Source of the DNA: Planctomycetota bacterium
GTDB taxonomy: Bacteria > Planctomycetota > Phycisphaerae > Phycisphaerales > UBA1924
Assembly: GCA_033763975.1 (NCBI GenBank)
Contig: JANRJM010000009.1
Coordinates: 62,001 to 126,000 of the forward strand
Length of the DNA stretch: 64,000 bases
Reading direction: 5' to 3'
In this document: positions 47,324 to 56,856 of the stretch, one piece after another
How the letters are laid out: each line of letters begins with the position of its first letter
Position numbering within the stretch: the stretch's first letter is position 1
Notes under the pieces: generated by a model
What the model was told of the DNA's origin: nothing
What the model saw: the letters and a program-made list of their open reading frames with translations, nothing else
Databases searched by the model: none
Position numbers and translations under genes: made by a program

Positions 47324-48754
47324 TCAGGGCGTGCGCGGGGCCACGCCCGCGCCGGGCGGGTGCGGCGCCGGCTGGGGCGCCGAGGTGCTCGCGAGCCCGG
47401 CCGCGACCCGCGTGTCGTGCCGGGCGGCCTCGGCTTCGACCGCGCGGCGGCGTGCGATCTTGATCGCCGTCACCCCGACGTACGCCCCCAGGATCAGCGC
47501 CAGGAGGAAGACGCTGCGGGCGCGGATGAGCGTGACGGCGGCCCCGATGGTCGCGAACGTCGCCGCGATCCCGTACAGCACCATCACCGCACCCTTCACG
47601 CCCAGGGCGCGCTTGAGCTGGTGGTGCAGGTGCTGGTCGTCCGCGGAGGAGATCGACCGCCCCTCCATCTTGCGCCGGACGATCGCGAGGGTGGTGTCGA
47701 TGATGGGGAGCGCGAAGATGATCACGCCCGCGGCGACCAGGCTGGTCTTGCCGGTGTCGCCCATCATCAGGATGATGACGCAGGTCGTGAAGCCCAGCAG
47801 GAGGCTCCCGGCGTCGCCCAGGAAGATCGTCGCCGGGTTGAAGTTGTGCGGGAGGAACCCCAGGCACGCCCCGAGCAGCGCCATGCAGAGGATGAGGCGT
47901 TCGCCGTCGCGCGGGCCGTCGTCGGCCAGGGCGAGCCCCAGCGCCACGACCAGGAGCCCGGCGGCGGAGATGGCGGTCGTTCCGCTCAGCAGCCCGTCGA
48001 GCCCGTCGATGAGGTTGGCCGCGTTGCAGAGCCCGATGACGGCGACCGCGATGATCCCGGTGCCGACCCAGTAGACGACATCGACGGGGATGTGCCCGCC
48101 CCCGAGCATGTCGAAGGGAAGGGGGACCTTCAGGAGCAGCGTCTCGATGCCCAGCGAGTTGGACTCGGTGGGGATGCCGAACGTGCGCGCCACGGGGAGC
48201 AGAATCCCCGCGGCGAGCTGGACGCCCACGCGGTCCATCGCCAGAGCGGCGGCGGCGAAGAGCTGCCCGCCGATCTTGACGCGCGGGGAGATGCCGGTGA
48301 CGTCGTCGATGACCCCGACGAGCAGGATCACGGTCATGCCCAGCATGATCGAGAAGGGCACGGGGAGGTTGAAGTCGACGTTCTTCTCGAACCGGGTCGG
48401 GTGCCACTGGATGAGGTCGGTGAACCGCGTCCCCAGGATGGCGAAGAAGATGCCGCCCATGATGCCGAGGTAGACGGCCACGCCCCCGAGGTACGCGATG
48501 GGCACCTTGTGCACCTTGCGCGCCTCGTTGGGGCGATCGATGATGCCCTGCGAGACGGCGAGGCGGCGCATGAGGGGCGTGGCGATGACGGCCACGAGGA
48601 ACGAGACGACGAGCACGCCGATGTAGCCCTCGAAGATCGCGAGGCGACCCGTGGGCTCGGCGGGCTCGCCGGCCGCGACGTCGGCGGGCAGGCCCGGGAG
48701 GACGTCGGGGAACGTCGGGCGGAGCGCGGCGATGCACGAGAATGGCGAGATCAC
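47324..48754 (-). CDS. WecA/TagO-type undecaprenyl-phosphate glycosyl-1-phosphate transferase
   Basis: A 476-residue inner-membrane enzyme with about eleven helices, starting at GTG 48754 and overlapping the epimerase stop (GTGA). Signatures are RPNEARKVHKVPIAYLGG, VGVIDDVTGISPRVK (catalytic Asp-Asp), NAANLIDGLDGL, and FLGDAGSLLLGF; the last His cluster is SADDQHLHHQL. It transfers a sugar-1-phosphate (GlcNAc in WecA/TagO) from UDP to undecaprenyl phosphate, starting lipid-linked glycan synthesis. MraY makes the corresponding step for peptidoglycan, but the HLHH motif marks the WecA branch. The C-terminal 50 residues are a Pro/Ala tail. Confidence 0.92.
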   Translation of the reverse strand: MISPFSCIAALRPTFPDVLPGLPADVAAGEPAEPTGRLAIFEGYIGVLVVSFLVAVIATPLMRRLAVSQGIIDRPNEARKVHKVPIAYLGGVAVYLGIMGGIFFAILGTRFTDLIQWHPTRFEKNVDFNLPVPFSIMLGMTVILLVGVIDDVTGISPRVKIGGQLFAAAALAMDRVGVQLAAGILLPVARTFGIPTESNSLGIETLLLKVPLPFDMLGGGHIPVDVVYWVGTGIIAVAVIGLCNAANLIDGLDGLLSGTTAISAAGLLVVALGLALADDGPRDGERLILCMALLGACLGFLPHNFNPATIFLGDAGSLLLGFTTCVIILMMGDTGKTSLVAAGVIIFALPIIDTTLAIVRRKMEGRSISSADDQHLHHQLKRALGVKGAVMVLYGIAATFATIGAAVTLIRARSVFLLALILGAYVGVTAIKIARRRAVEAEAARHDTRVAAGLASTSAPQPAPHPPGAGVAPRTP

Positions 48755-49806
48755 GCCGGACGCTCCGTGAGTTTCGCCCCCCCGCCCGACCCCGTTCCGA
48801 GCCACGCCGCCACATCGCGGATCGTGCGTTCGAGCGGGATCGACGGGGCAAAGCGTACGGCGTCGCGGATGCGCGAGAGGTCGGGGCGGCGTTGGCGGAG
48901 GTCCTCGAAGTTCCCCGGGTAGGCCTCGGCGTACGGGATGGTGCGGACGGCGGACGCCGCGCCCAGGGTGCGGACCACCAGGTCGGCCAGCTCGCGGATG
49001 GAAATGGAGCGATCGGACCCGACGTTGAAGACGCGTCCGTGGCAGGCGGGGGTCTCGAGGAGCGCGGGCAGGACGCCGACGACATCGCGGACGTCGCAGA
49101 AGCAGCGTGACTGCGTGCCGTCGCCGTAGACGTCGAGCGGGCGCCCGGCGAGGGCGCGCTCGACGAAGCGGGGCAGCACCATGCCGTAGGAGCCGACCTG
49201 GCGCGGGCCGACGGTGTTGAAGAAGCGCGCGACGACGACGGGCGCGTGGTGCGTGGCGTGGTAGGCGAGGGCGAGGTACTCGTCGATCGCCTTGCTGCAC
49301 GCGTACGACCAGCGGGGCACGGTGGTGGGCCCGTAGACGACGTCGTCCTCCTCGTGGAAGGGGGACTTGGCGGCCTTGCCGTAGACCTCCGACGAGGACG
49401 CGACGAGCGTGGGCACGGGCGCACCCCCCTCGGCGCGCGAGACGGCGAAGCGGAGGAGGGCGGCGGTCTGCTCGACGTTGGTCTCGATCGAGCGGATGGG
49501 ATCGGCGATGACGAGGGAGACGCCCACCGCCGCGGCGAGGTGGTAGATCTGCTCGAAGCGCTCGCCCTTGCCGAAGGCGTTGAGGGCGTCCTTGAGGTCG
49601 GCCTCGACGAAGCGGAGGCGCTCGTGGGCGCCCGGGAGGTTGTCGCGTCGTCCGGTGGAGAGGTTGTCGACGACGGTGACGGTGTCGCCGCGGGCGAGGA
49701 GTCGATCGACGAGGTGCGAGCCGATGAAGCCGGCCCCGCCGCTGACGAGCACGCGCCGGGGCGTGGGGGGAAGGTTCGCCGGGAGGTGGGGCGAGGACGA
49801 AGTCAC
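48751..49806 (-). CDS. NAD-dependent nucleotide-sugar epimerase/dehydratase
   Basis: A 351-residue extended SDR enzyme starting at GTG 49806. The NAD site is VLVSGGAGFIGSHLVDRLLARGD, and the catalytic Tyr-X3-Lys is in WSYACSKAIDEYLA, with Ser in VASSSEVYGKA. The region RFFNTVGPRQVGSYGMVLPRFV, and DVYGDGTQSRCFCDVRDVV match UDP-glucose 4-epimerase/UDP-glucuronate decarboxylase relatives. It should make a UDP-sugar for the polysaccharide. Both ends overlap neighbours by four bases, so it is coupled to the Wzc-like and WecA-like genes. Confidence 0.9.
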   Translation of the reverse strand: MTSSSPHLPANLPPTPRRVLVSGGAGFIGSHLVDRLLARGDTVTVVDNLSTGRRDNLPGAHERLRFVEADLKDALNAFGKGERFEQIYHLAAAVGVSLVIADPIRSIETNVEQTAALLRFAVSRAEGGAPVPTLVASSSEVYGKAAKSPFHEEDDVVYGPTTVPRWSYACSKAIDEYLALAYHATHHAPVVVARFFNTVGPRQVGSYGMVLPRFVERALAGRPLDVYGDGTQSRCFCDVRDVVGVLPALLETPACHGRVFNVGSDRSISIRELADLVVRTLGAASAVRTIPYAEAYPGNFEDLRQRRPDLSRIRDAVRFAPSIPLERTIRDVAAWLGTGSGGGAKLTERPA

Positions 49807-52028
49807 GTGCTGGTGTTCTGGTATTCGTGGGCCGTCTTGATGTTGCGCTTCATGTACCCGCCGCTGGCGGATCGGACGGCGTTGACGAGGATGCCGAGGA
49901 ACTCCGAGCGGGATTCGGAGAGTTCGTTCTTGATGCGGGCGACCATGCCGCGCTTGTCGGCGCGGGCGCGGACGACGAGGATGGTGGCGTCGCAGCGCTG
50001 GGCGAGGGCCATGGCGTCGCCCCCGACGATCGCGGGGGCGACGTCGATGAGGACGAGGTCGTACATGGCGCGGACCTTGGCGAGGATCTCGCCCATGGCG
50101 GCGCTGGAGAGTCGCTCGTAGACGCGCTGGTCCTTGATCCCCGCGGTGAGGAGATCGAGGTTGGGGACGTTGGTGGCCTGGGCGCACTGCGCGAGGTCGC
50201 GCTGCCCGGCGAGGACGTCGGCCAGCCCGGGAGACTCGGGCACGGCGAAGACGCGGTGCAGCCCGGGCCGGCGGAAGTTCGCGTCGATGAGCAGGACCTT
50301 GCGGTCGGCCGCGGCGAAGGCGAGCGCCAGGTTCGCGGCGACGGTCGTCGCGCCCGAGGCGGGCATGCCCGAGAGCACGAGGATGGCGCGGTGGTCGCTG
50401 GCCTGCACGCGCTTCGTGACGCCCGCGCGGAGCTGGCGGAAGCTCTCGGCGACGATCCCGCGGGGTCGATCGCGGAAGGCCGTTTCGGCGGCGCCCTGCC
50501 CGGCGGGGTCTTCGGCCGCGTCGGGCACCCATCCGAGCAGGCGGGCGCGGGGGATGATCGCGATGTCGGAGGGGCTCTTCACGCGCTGGTCGACGATCTC
50601 CAGCAGCAGCACGACGCCGGCGGTGAGGAAGACGAAGAGCGCCACGCCCGCGGGCAGCAGCAGCTTGAGCTGCGGGAACGAGAGCTCCGTGGGCGGGCGC
50701 TCCTGCTCCTGCAGCAGCACGCGGTTGACCGAGAGGGTGCTGGCCTGGGCCTTGAGGGTCGAGAGTTCGTCGGCCTTGCGGGTGCGGTTCTCGGCGATGC
50801 CCCGGATGCGGTTGTCGAGGTCGTTGAGGCGCGACTGGATGCGGGTGAGGTCCTGCAGGCGCTTCTGGGCCGTGGCGCGCTTCTCGAGCAGCGTCTTCTC
50901 CTGGGCCTCGAACTGCGCCACGAGCTTGCGCGTGCGGTCGAGCTCGCCCGCGAACGCCTTGCGCAGCGCTTCGTCGCGCTTGATCTCCAGGCTCTGCTTG
51001 GTCGCGTCGAGCTGGCTCTGCAGAAAGACGTACTGGCGGTGGTCGCGCGAGTACCCCTGCTGCAGCATGCTCTGCTGCTCGGTCTCCAGGAGCTGGATGC
51101 GGCTGCGCAGCTCGTTGAGCTGGGGCTCGCGCTCCACCTCCTCGCGGAGGTCGGCGCCGTAGACGATCCCCCCCGGGTTGTTGATCTCCGCGTCCATCTG
51201 CGCCAGGCGCGTGCGCCCGCTGTCGAGCGTCCGCTGGACCTCGATGATGTCCCCGGTGAGGTCGTTGAGTTCCTGGCGGCTCGTCTCGACGCGGTTGTCG
51301 ATCGTGTCCACCTGGTTCTGCTGAATGAGGTTTTCCTTCTGGATGCTCAGGCCGCCGGCCTCGTCCTCGAGGCTCTTGATGGCGCCGTTCAGCGCGGCGA
51401 TCTTGTCGTCGAGCCCGGCGCGCCCCTGGTCGGCGAGCATCGCCATGTACTTCTGGCGGACCAGGCCGACGATCGCGGTCGCGTCGTGCTTGTTGCGCCA
51501 GCTCATCGAGACCTCGATGAGGTTCGTTCCCGGGATCACGCGCGCCTTGACGTCGTCCTTGAGCTTCTTCAGGGCCTCGGTCGAGTCAAAGGCCGGAGCG
51601 CCCGTGCTGGTGTCGACCTTCTCGAACCTGCTCGACCACTCCGGGGCGTTGGTGCGCAGGGCCGGGTCTTCCGACACGCGGTTGAGCACCTGCGTCGAGG
51701 TGAGCACGCGGACCTGCGTCTGCATGAAGCGGCTCATCTCCTCCTGGCTCTGGGCGCCCACCAGGTCGCTCACTTCCTTCGTGGGGGGCAGGCAGTTGAA
51801 GACGGCCGCGGGCGTCCACAGCGGGTAGACGCGGCGGAGCACCGCGTTCGCGACGTACCCGGTGACCGCACCGGCGATCGCCACGCCCAGCAGCAGGAAC
51901 TTGTACTTGTTCAGCAGACGCAGCGGATCGATCGACGAGCCCATCGCGGGCACGGGCGCTGCGGCGGGGGCGGTCGCGGGGCGAGAGGCGGGCGTCGCAC
52001 CGCCGGCGGACATCGGAACACTCGTCAT
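49803..52028 (-). CDS. Wzc-like polysaccharide co-polymerase/BY-kinase with altered Walker motifs
   Basis: A 741-residue inner-membrane protein. A Wzz domain has helix 1 near residues 43-62 (FLLLGVAIAGAVTGYVANAVL), a long periplasmic coiled coil (about residues 180-440), and helix 2 near residues 470-492. A cytoplasmic BY-kinase domain follows. Walker A reads GMPASGATT (residues 554-562): the invariant Lys of GKST is Ala. Walker A' is LLIDANFRRP, with Asn for the second Asp. Walker B (YDLVLIDVAPAI) is kept. The C-terminus has only two Tyr (GGYMKR, EYQNTST) instead of a Tyr cluster. It probably controls chain length and export with the Wza-like protein but may not phosphorylate. Overlaps the epimerase start. 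Confidence 0.9.
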   Translation of the reverse strand: MTSVPMSAGGATPASRPATAPAAAPVPAMGSSIDPLRLLNKYKFLLLGVAIAGAVTGYVANAVLRRVYPLWTPAAVFNCLPPTKEVSDLVGAQSQEEMSRFMQTQVRVLTSTQVLNRVSEDPALRTNAPEWSSRFEKVDTSTGAPAFDSTEALKKLKDDVKARVIPGTNLIEVSMSWRNKHDATAIVGLVRQKYMAMLADQGRAGLDDKIAALNGAIKSLEDEAGGLSIQKENLIQQNQVDTIDNRVETSRQELNDLTGDIIEVQRTLDSGRTRLAQMDAEINNPGGIVYGADLREEVEREPQLNELRSRIQLLETEQQSMLQQGYSRDHRQYVFLQSQLDATKQSLEIKRDEALRKAFAGELDRTRKLVAQFEAQEKTLLEKRATAQKRLQDLTRIQSRLNDLDNRIRGIAENRTRKADELSTLKAQASTLSVNRVLLQEQERPPTELSFPQLKLLLPAGVALFVFLTAGVVLLLEIVDQRVKSPSDIAIIPRARLLGWVPDAAEDPAGQGAAETAFRDRPRGIVAESFRQLRAGVTKRVQASDHRAILVLSGMPASGATTVAANLALAFAAADRKVLLIDANFRRPGLHRVFAVPESPGLADVLAGQRDLAQCAQATNVPNLDLLTAGIKDQRVYERLSSAAMGEILAKVRAMYDLVLIDVAPAIVGGDAMALAQRCDATILVVRARADKRGMVARIKNELSESRSEFLGILVNAVRSASGGYMKRNIKTAHEYQNTST

Positions 52029-52155
52029 GACGTGACCCTTCCTTCGACCTGCTCACATGGATCGGACGCTCGACACCGGTCGATCGCCGTCCCCCGCCGC
52101 TCGTCCTGCCGCCCCGCCCCGGGCCTCCCCGGCGCGAGATCTCTCTTTCCATTCG

Positions 52156-52197
52156 GTCCGATACCCCGGGGGGTTGAGATCCCTCGGGGCGTCCGAT
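52156..52197 (-). repeat. Hairpin with flanking 7-bp direct repeats in the wzc leader
   Basis: CCCCGGGGG (52164-52172) pairs with CCCTCGGGG (52181-52189), nine pairs with one G-U, around an 8-base loop. GTCCGAT is repeated directly on both sides (52156-52162 and 52191-52197). It lies in the 193-base gap between the TPR gene and the Wzc-like gene. It could be an RNA attenuation element or the footprint of a small insertion. Confidence 0.5.
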
Positions 52198-52221
52198 CAC
52201 CGCCCGTCGCGTTCGGTCGGT

Positions 52222-55200
52222 TTACGGGGTTTCCACCATCTTCTTCACGCGTTCGTACTCCGCGAGGGCATCCGGCTGGATGTTCGCCCGCTCGCTCGCG
52301 AGCACCGCATCGACCTCGGTCAGAATCTTGCGCGACTCGTCCGTCCGGCCCAGCAAGTGCAGACATTCGGCGAGGTGCGCCCCGACTTGAACGCCCTGCT
52401 GGGCCGTGCGGACGTACGAGAGCGCCGAGCGGAACGCCAGTTCGGCGTCCGTCAGTTTGTTCAGGCGCATCCGGATGTAGCCCAGCGTGTCGATGATGTC
52501 GGCGTTGTTGGGCAGGCCGCGCACGGCGGTCTCGGCCAAGGGGAGCGCCTCGGTGAACTTCTCCTCCTTCGCGAGCACGTAGGCCAGGTTGTTGTTCATC
52601 TCGGGGTCGGCGGGGAACTCGCGGAGCGCGATGACCCAGACGTCCTTGGCTTCCTGGACGCGCCCGGCCTGGAAGAGCAGCGAGCCGTTGAGGCGGAGCA
52701 CGTACGCGCGGAGCGCCTGGTTCTTCGAGTCGCGCAGGCGGGCGAGGTCCGCCAGGGCCGCCTCCTGCTGCCCGGGCTGGCGCGATTTCACCTCGCCGGC
52801 GAAGAACGCGAGCCACTCGTTGAGCTGGGGGACGACGCCGTTGCGGATGCTGGCCTCGAGGAACTCGGTGTAGCGCGTGGGGTTGGTGATGAGACGCTGC
52901 ATGTCCTCGTGCCAGACCATCATGATCTGGCCGTTCTCCGGGTTCAGCAGGCGGACGGCGTCGAGCGCGGCGCGCTGCGCCTCGGGCACGCGTCCCTGGG
53001 CGGCCCGGAGCTTGCCCAGGGCCATCATGAAGCCGGGGCTCTTGCCGATGCGCTCGCTGCCGATGCGCCGGAGCACGTCCTCGGCCTTCGCGAGGTTCGG
53101 CGTCGGGGTGTTGATCAGCGAGTCGAGCAGCTTCTGCGAGACCAGGTCGCTGGGGTCCAGGTCGAAGGCCTTCTCGTAGAACTTGGCGGCGATCGCCGGG
53201 CGGTCGGTCTGCGAGAACAGGCTCGCGACGCGCGAGAAGACCAGCGCCTCGCGCGGACGCCCGGCGATGGCGTCCTCCGCCGCCTGCTCGGCCTCCTGGT
53301 CACGCCCCAGGCGCAGCAGGTCGGTGACGAGCGAGACGAGCATCTCGTCGTCCGTCGGGTTGATGCGCATCGCCTCGCGCAGGTCGGCGAGGGCGGCGTC
53401 GGAGTTCTTCATGCGCCCGTGCAGGGCGGCCCGGAGGCGGAACGCCTGCCACATCTGCGGCTGGAGCTGGATCGCCTTGCCGAAGTCCGCCAGCGCGTCG
53501 CGGTGCGTCTCGGGCGTGCGCATGAGCAACTGCCCGCGCTTGACGAAGACCGAGGGCTCGGCCGGGAAGCGCGACACGATCCGGTCCAGCGCCAGGCGGG
53601 CCTCCGCGGGCTTCTCCTGCGCCAGGCGCAGGTCGGCCTCGAGCAGCTGGGCCACCAGGTCCGGGTCCTTGGCGAGCAGCGGGGCGAGCTCGGTCTCCGC
53701 CTCGTCCACGCGCTTCAGGCGGATGAGCGACTCGACCAGGCGCTTGCGGTACGACTGCTCGGGCGAGTCGGCCTTCGCCGCCAGGATGCGCCGCATGACC
53801 TCGACGCCCTGCTCGAGGGCGTTCTGCGCAAAGTACGCCTCGGCCATCGCCTTGTCGGCCTCGAGGGTCGCGGGGTCCTGCACCGCGCGGGCCTTCTCGA
53901 GCACGCCCAGCGCGTTGGGCACGTCCTGGCGGGCGTACAGGAACTGGGCGAAGTCGAGCAGCGCGCGCAGCTTGTCCGGGGCGGCGCTGCGGCTCTCGAC
54001 GTACGCGTCGAACACGCGGAACGTGCCTGCCCGGTCGTTGCGGGCCCAGTGCCACGACGCGTCGAGCGACGCCCCGTCGAGGTCGTCGCCCTGCGCCCGC
54101 ACCTGGTCGATCACGGTCCGGGCCTTTTCGAGTTCGCCCGTGCGGATCTGCAGGCGGGCGAGCTCGATGAGGTTCTCGCGGTCGCGCGGGTTGGCCGCCG
54201 CCAGGCGCTCACGACGCGTCAGCACCATCGGCAGGTTGCCGAACTCGGCCTCGATCCGCAGCCACAGGTCGAGGAACTCCGGGTCGTTCTCGGCGAACTT
54301 GGCCCCGTCGCGCGCGGCGACGAGCGCCTGGTCGCGCCGACCCTGCGTCACGAGCGACGCGACGACGTCGCGGATGGAGCCCGCGTCGTTGGGGCGCAGG
54401 CGCAGGGCGGCCTGATAGGACGCGAGCGCGTCGGCGTGGCGTCCGATGGCGCTCAGCAGCCGCCCGTGCAGGCGGAAGACCTCGGGAGAGGCCCCGCCGG
54501 CGTCGATGACCTGCTGCATGATGTCGGCCCCCGCGCGGGGGTCGCCCCGGGCCGCGAGCATCCGGGCCCGGAACGTGCGTCCCTCGGCGCGGTCGGTGTT
54601 GAGCTTCCCGGCCTTGTCGGCGAGGGCCGACGCCGCGTCCCAGTCCTGGCGCGCGAGCGCGTCGAGGAACTGCAGTTCGAGGACCTGCTCGCCGTCGGGG
54701 TCGAGCTTGACGAGCTCGGCGAGTTCGGCGCGGGCCTCGTCGGCGCGCCCGGCGCGGGTGAACACCGAGTGGCGGGCGAGGCGACGCTGCAGCTCGGGGA
54801 CGTCGGTGCGGCTGGCGATGATCGTGAGCTGCGCGTCGGTGGGGTCTTCGGACGTCAGCGTGGTCTGGATATCCTTGAGCAGCACGCTGTCGGGGTGCTT
54901 CTCCATCGCCGTGCGGACGACCTTCATCGCCCCCTCGCGATCGCCCAGGCCCAGTCGCGTGGTGACGAGCGCCCGCACCAGCAGCGGGTCGTGGTTGTTC
55001 TTCTCCACCTGCTCGGTCAGGAACAGGTTGACCTGCCCGTCGGTCTCGGGCTTGCCCACCCCCTCGCGCTGCATGCGCACGGCGGTCAGGATCGCGCGCT
55101 GCACCGGGCTGCCGGCGTCGTCGGCGCCGCGCCCGGCCCGCGCGAAGTTCAGCCCGTTCTGCGCCAGCTGGTTGTCGGGCTGCAGACGCAGGATGTTCGA

Positions 55201-56829
55201 GAAGGTCGTCTCGGCCTGCGCAAAGTCCTGGAGCTGCAGCGAGAGCTGCCCGTACACGATCCCCGCGCTGATGTTGTTCGGCTGGATGTCCAGCACGCGC
55301 AGCAGACGCTCGCGCGCGGCGCCGGGCTCGTTGGTCTGCAGGGCGGCCTGGGCCCACAGCACCAGCGTGTCCGGGTCGCTGATCGGCGTCTTCTTGTTCA
55401 CCCCCGTCAGCAGCCGGTTGGTGGTCTGCGGGTCGCGGTCCACGAAGGCGAGCCACGCGTCGACCATCATCCGGCGCACCGACTCGGGCGCCTCGCTCTT
55501 CGTGAAGACGTCGTGGAACGCGCGCGCCCGCTTCAGCGACGCCTCGCGCTGCGCCTCGGGGGTCTCCGCGTCCAGGGCCAGGTAGGCCCGCAGCGCCCAG
55601 AGCGCCTGGAGATAGCGGGCGCTGTCCCGGTACCCGAAGAGCGCGCCGCCCTCGGGGCTCACCGGGCGGTTGGGCTGGTCGATGATCTTCTGAAGATACT
55701 GGATCCCCGCGTCGTAGTCCCCGGTCTGGGCCGCCACTTCCGCCTGGCCCGAGAGCGCTTCCAGGTCGTCCGGGCGGGCCTCGAGCGCGCGGGTCAGCAG
55801 TTCCTTCGAGCGGGCGAAGCGGCCCGCGCCGTCCACCACCTGCTCGCTGGCGCGCATCAGGTTCATCAGCTCGGGCGTGAGGTCCTTGGCGTCCAGACGC
55901 CGGCACACCTCCATCGCGCGGTCAAGGCGCCCCCGGGCTTCGTTCGTGAACTGCTCCGCGGCGACGACCGGATCCGGGGGCGTCTGCCCCGCGTCCACCG
56001 CCTCGCGCGATCGGCGCTGGAACGCCCGAACCTCGTTCAGGAAGTCGCGGCGCAGCGTCGCGAGCTGCATGATGGGGTCGTCGGGGTTCGCCGCCTGATA
56101 CGCGGTCACCACGGCGTTGGCCGCCTGCTGCAGCGACGACGCCTCGTCCTCGCGTCCCGCCACGCGGGCCCGGTCGCTCAGTTCCAGCAGCGTCCCCTCG
56201 AGGTTTGAGACCGACTCGAAGTCCGAGGGGTCCACGCGGATGGCGGCCTCGAGGTCCTCTCGCACGCTCGCCCAATCCTCGGGCTTGGCGTCGGGAGACT
56301 GCGCGAGCAGGCGCGCGTTCGCGAGCCCGCGGTACCGCCGCAGCACCTCCCAGTCGCCGGCGGGCTTGCCGGCGTGGAAGGCGAGGAACACGCCCGCCTC
56401 GTCGCGCAGGTAGCTGACGGACTGGCGGTCGAAGGGACCCGCGAAGATGCCCTTCTTGAGCATCTCGAGGTACTCGCGCTGCGCCTCGACTGAGTCGCGC
56501 TGGATGACGGCGAGCTGGCGGGTGGCGCCGCGGTATCCCTGCAGGGCCTCCTGGTACTTCACGGGCGTGTCGGGCGTCTGGGCCGCGATGCTCGAGCGCC
56601 ACTTGCGGAAGTACTCCGCGTTGGTCTTCTCGCGGTCGCAGGCCTTGGAGTAGTACGTGGCGGCCTCGCGGTAGTCCTGCGAGGCCATCGCGCGGTCGCC
56701 CTTCTGCACCAGTTCGCCGGCGGTGTTGTAGAGCACGAGGTACGCCGCCCCGAGCAACCCGCCCAGCACGGCCACCAGCCCGGCGCCGAGAATGAAGACG
56801 AACTTCGTGTTGACCTTTGCTCCGGCCAT
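52222..56829 (-). CDS. Giant membrane-anchored TPR protein of the exosortase locus
   Basis: A 1535-residue protein. One transmembrane helix lies at residues 11-33 (FILGAGLVAVLGGLLGAAYLVLY), the rest is almost entirely TPR helices exposed on one side (probably periplasm): for example GDRAMASQDYREAATYYSKAC, WAQAALQTNEPGAARERLLRVLDIQPNN, and NNLAYVLAKEEKFTEALPLAETAVRGLPNNADIIDTLGYI. I count well over twenty repeat-like units. In exosortase loci a TPR protein (PrsT) is a standard component; this one is about 60% larger than the usual 900 residues. It may scaffold export or polymerisation complexes. Followed by the wzc-like gene after 193 bases and preceded by the EpsI-like gene after 27. Confidence 0.85.
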   Translation of the reverse strand: MAGAKVNTKFVFILGAGLVAVLGGLLGAAYLVLYNTAGELVQKGDRAMASQDYREAATYYSKACDREKTNAEYFRKWRSSIAAQTPDTPVKYQEALQGYRGATRQLAVIQRDSVEAQREYLEMLKKGIFAGPFDRQSVSYLRDEAGVFLAFHAGKPAGDWEVLRRYRGLANARLLAQSPDAKPEDWASVREDLEAAIRVDPSDFESVSNLEGTLLELSDRARVAGREDEASSLQQAANAVVTAYQAANPDDPIMQLATLRRDFLNEVRAFQRRSREAVDAGQTPPDPVVAAEQFTNEARGRLDRAMEVCRRLDAKDLTPELMNLMRASEQVVDGAGRFARSKELLTRALEARPDDLEALSGQAEVAAQTGDYDAGIQYLQKIIDQPNRPVSPEGGALFGYRDSARYLQALWALRAYLALDAETPEAQREASLKRARAFHDVFTKSEAPESVRRMMVDAWLAFVDRDPQTTNRLLTGVNKKTPISDPDTLVLWAQAALQTNEPGAARERLLRVLDIQPNNISAGIVYGQLSLQLQDFAQAETTFSNILRLQPDNQLAQNGLNFARAGRGADDAGSPVQRAILTAVRMQREGVGKPETDGQVNLFLTEQVEKNNHDPLLVRALVTTRLGLGDREGAMKVVRTAMEKHPDSVLLKDIQTTLTSEDPTDAQLTIIASRTDVPELQRRLARHSVFTRAGRADEARAELAELVKLDPDGEQVLELQFLDALARQDWDAASALADKAGKLNTDRAEGRTFRARMLAARGDPRAGADIMQQVIDAGGASPEVFRLHGRLLSAIGRHADALASYQAALRLRPNDAGSIRDVVASLVTQGRRDQALVAARDGAKFAENDPEFLDLWLRIEAEFGNLPMVLTRRERLAAANPRDRENLIELARLQIRTGELEKARTVIDQVRAQGDDLDGASLDASWHWARNDRAGTFRVFDAYVESRSAAPDKLRALLDFAQFLYARQDVPNALGVLEKARAVQDPATLEADKAMAEAYFAQNALEQGVEVMRRILAAKADSPEQSYRKRLVESLIRLKRVDEAETELAPLLAKDPDLVAQLLEADLRLAQEKPAEARLALDRIVSRFPAEPSVFVKRGQLLMRTPETHRDALADFGKAIQLQPQMWQAFRLRAALHGRMKNSDAALADLREAMRINPTDDEMLVSLVTDLLRLGRDQEAEQAAEDAIAGRPREALVFSRVASLFSQTDRPAIAAKFYEKAFDLDPSDLVSQKLLDSLINTPTPNLAKAEDVLRRIGSERIGKSPGFMMALGKLRAAQGRVPEAQRAALDAVRLLNPENGQIMMVWHEDMQRLITNPTRYTEFLEASIRNGVVPQLNEWLAFFAGEVKSRQPGQQEAALADLARLRDSKNQALRAYVLRLNGSLLFQAGRVQEAKDVWVIALREFPADPEMNNNLAYVLAKEEKFTEALPLAETAVRGLPNNADIIDTLGYIRMRLNKLTDAELAFRSALSYVRTAQQGVQVGAHLAECLHLLGRTDESRKILTEVDAVLASERANIQPDALAEYERVKKMVETP

Positions 56830-56856
56830 GAACTCACTCCCCGGCGCGAGCGCGCC

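Noticed and set aside
47277-49424. Apparent N-terminal extension of ParA through the WecA and epimerase genes
   Set aside because: The extension is an antisense-frame artefact. MPDGASRPVRVIALMNQKGG at 47276 gives a normal ParA N-terminus.
52057-56208. 1383-residue plus-strand frame opposite the TPR gene
   Set aside because: It mirrors the TPR gene codon by codon (poly-Arg/Leu/Glu/Gly) and has no ribosome binding site or recognisable domain.
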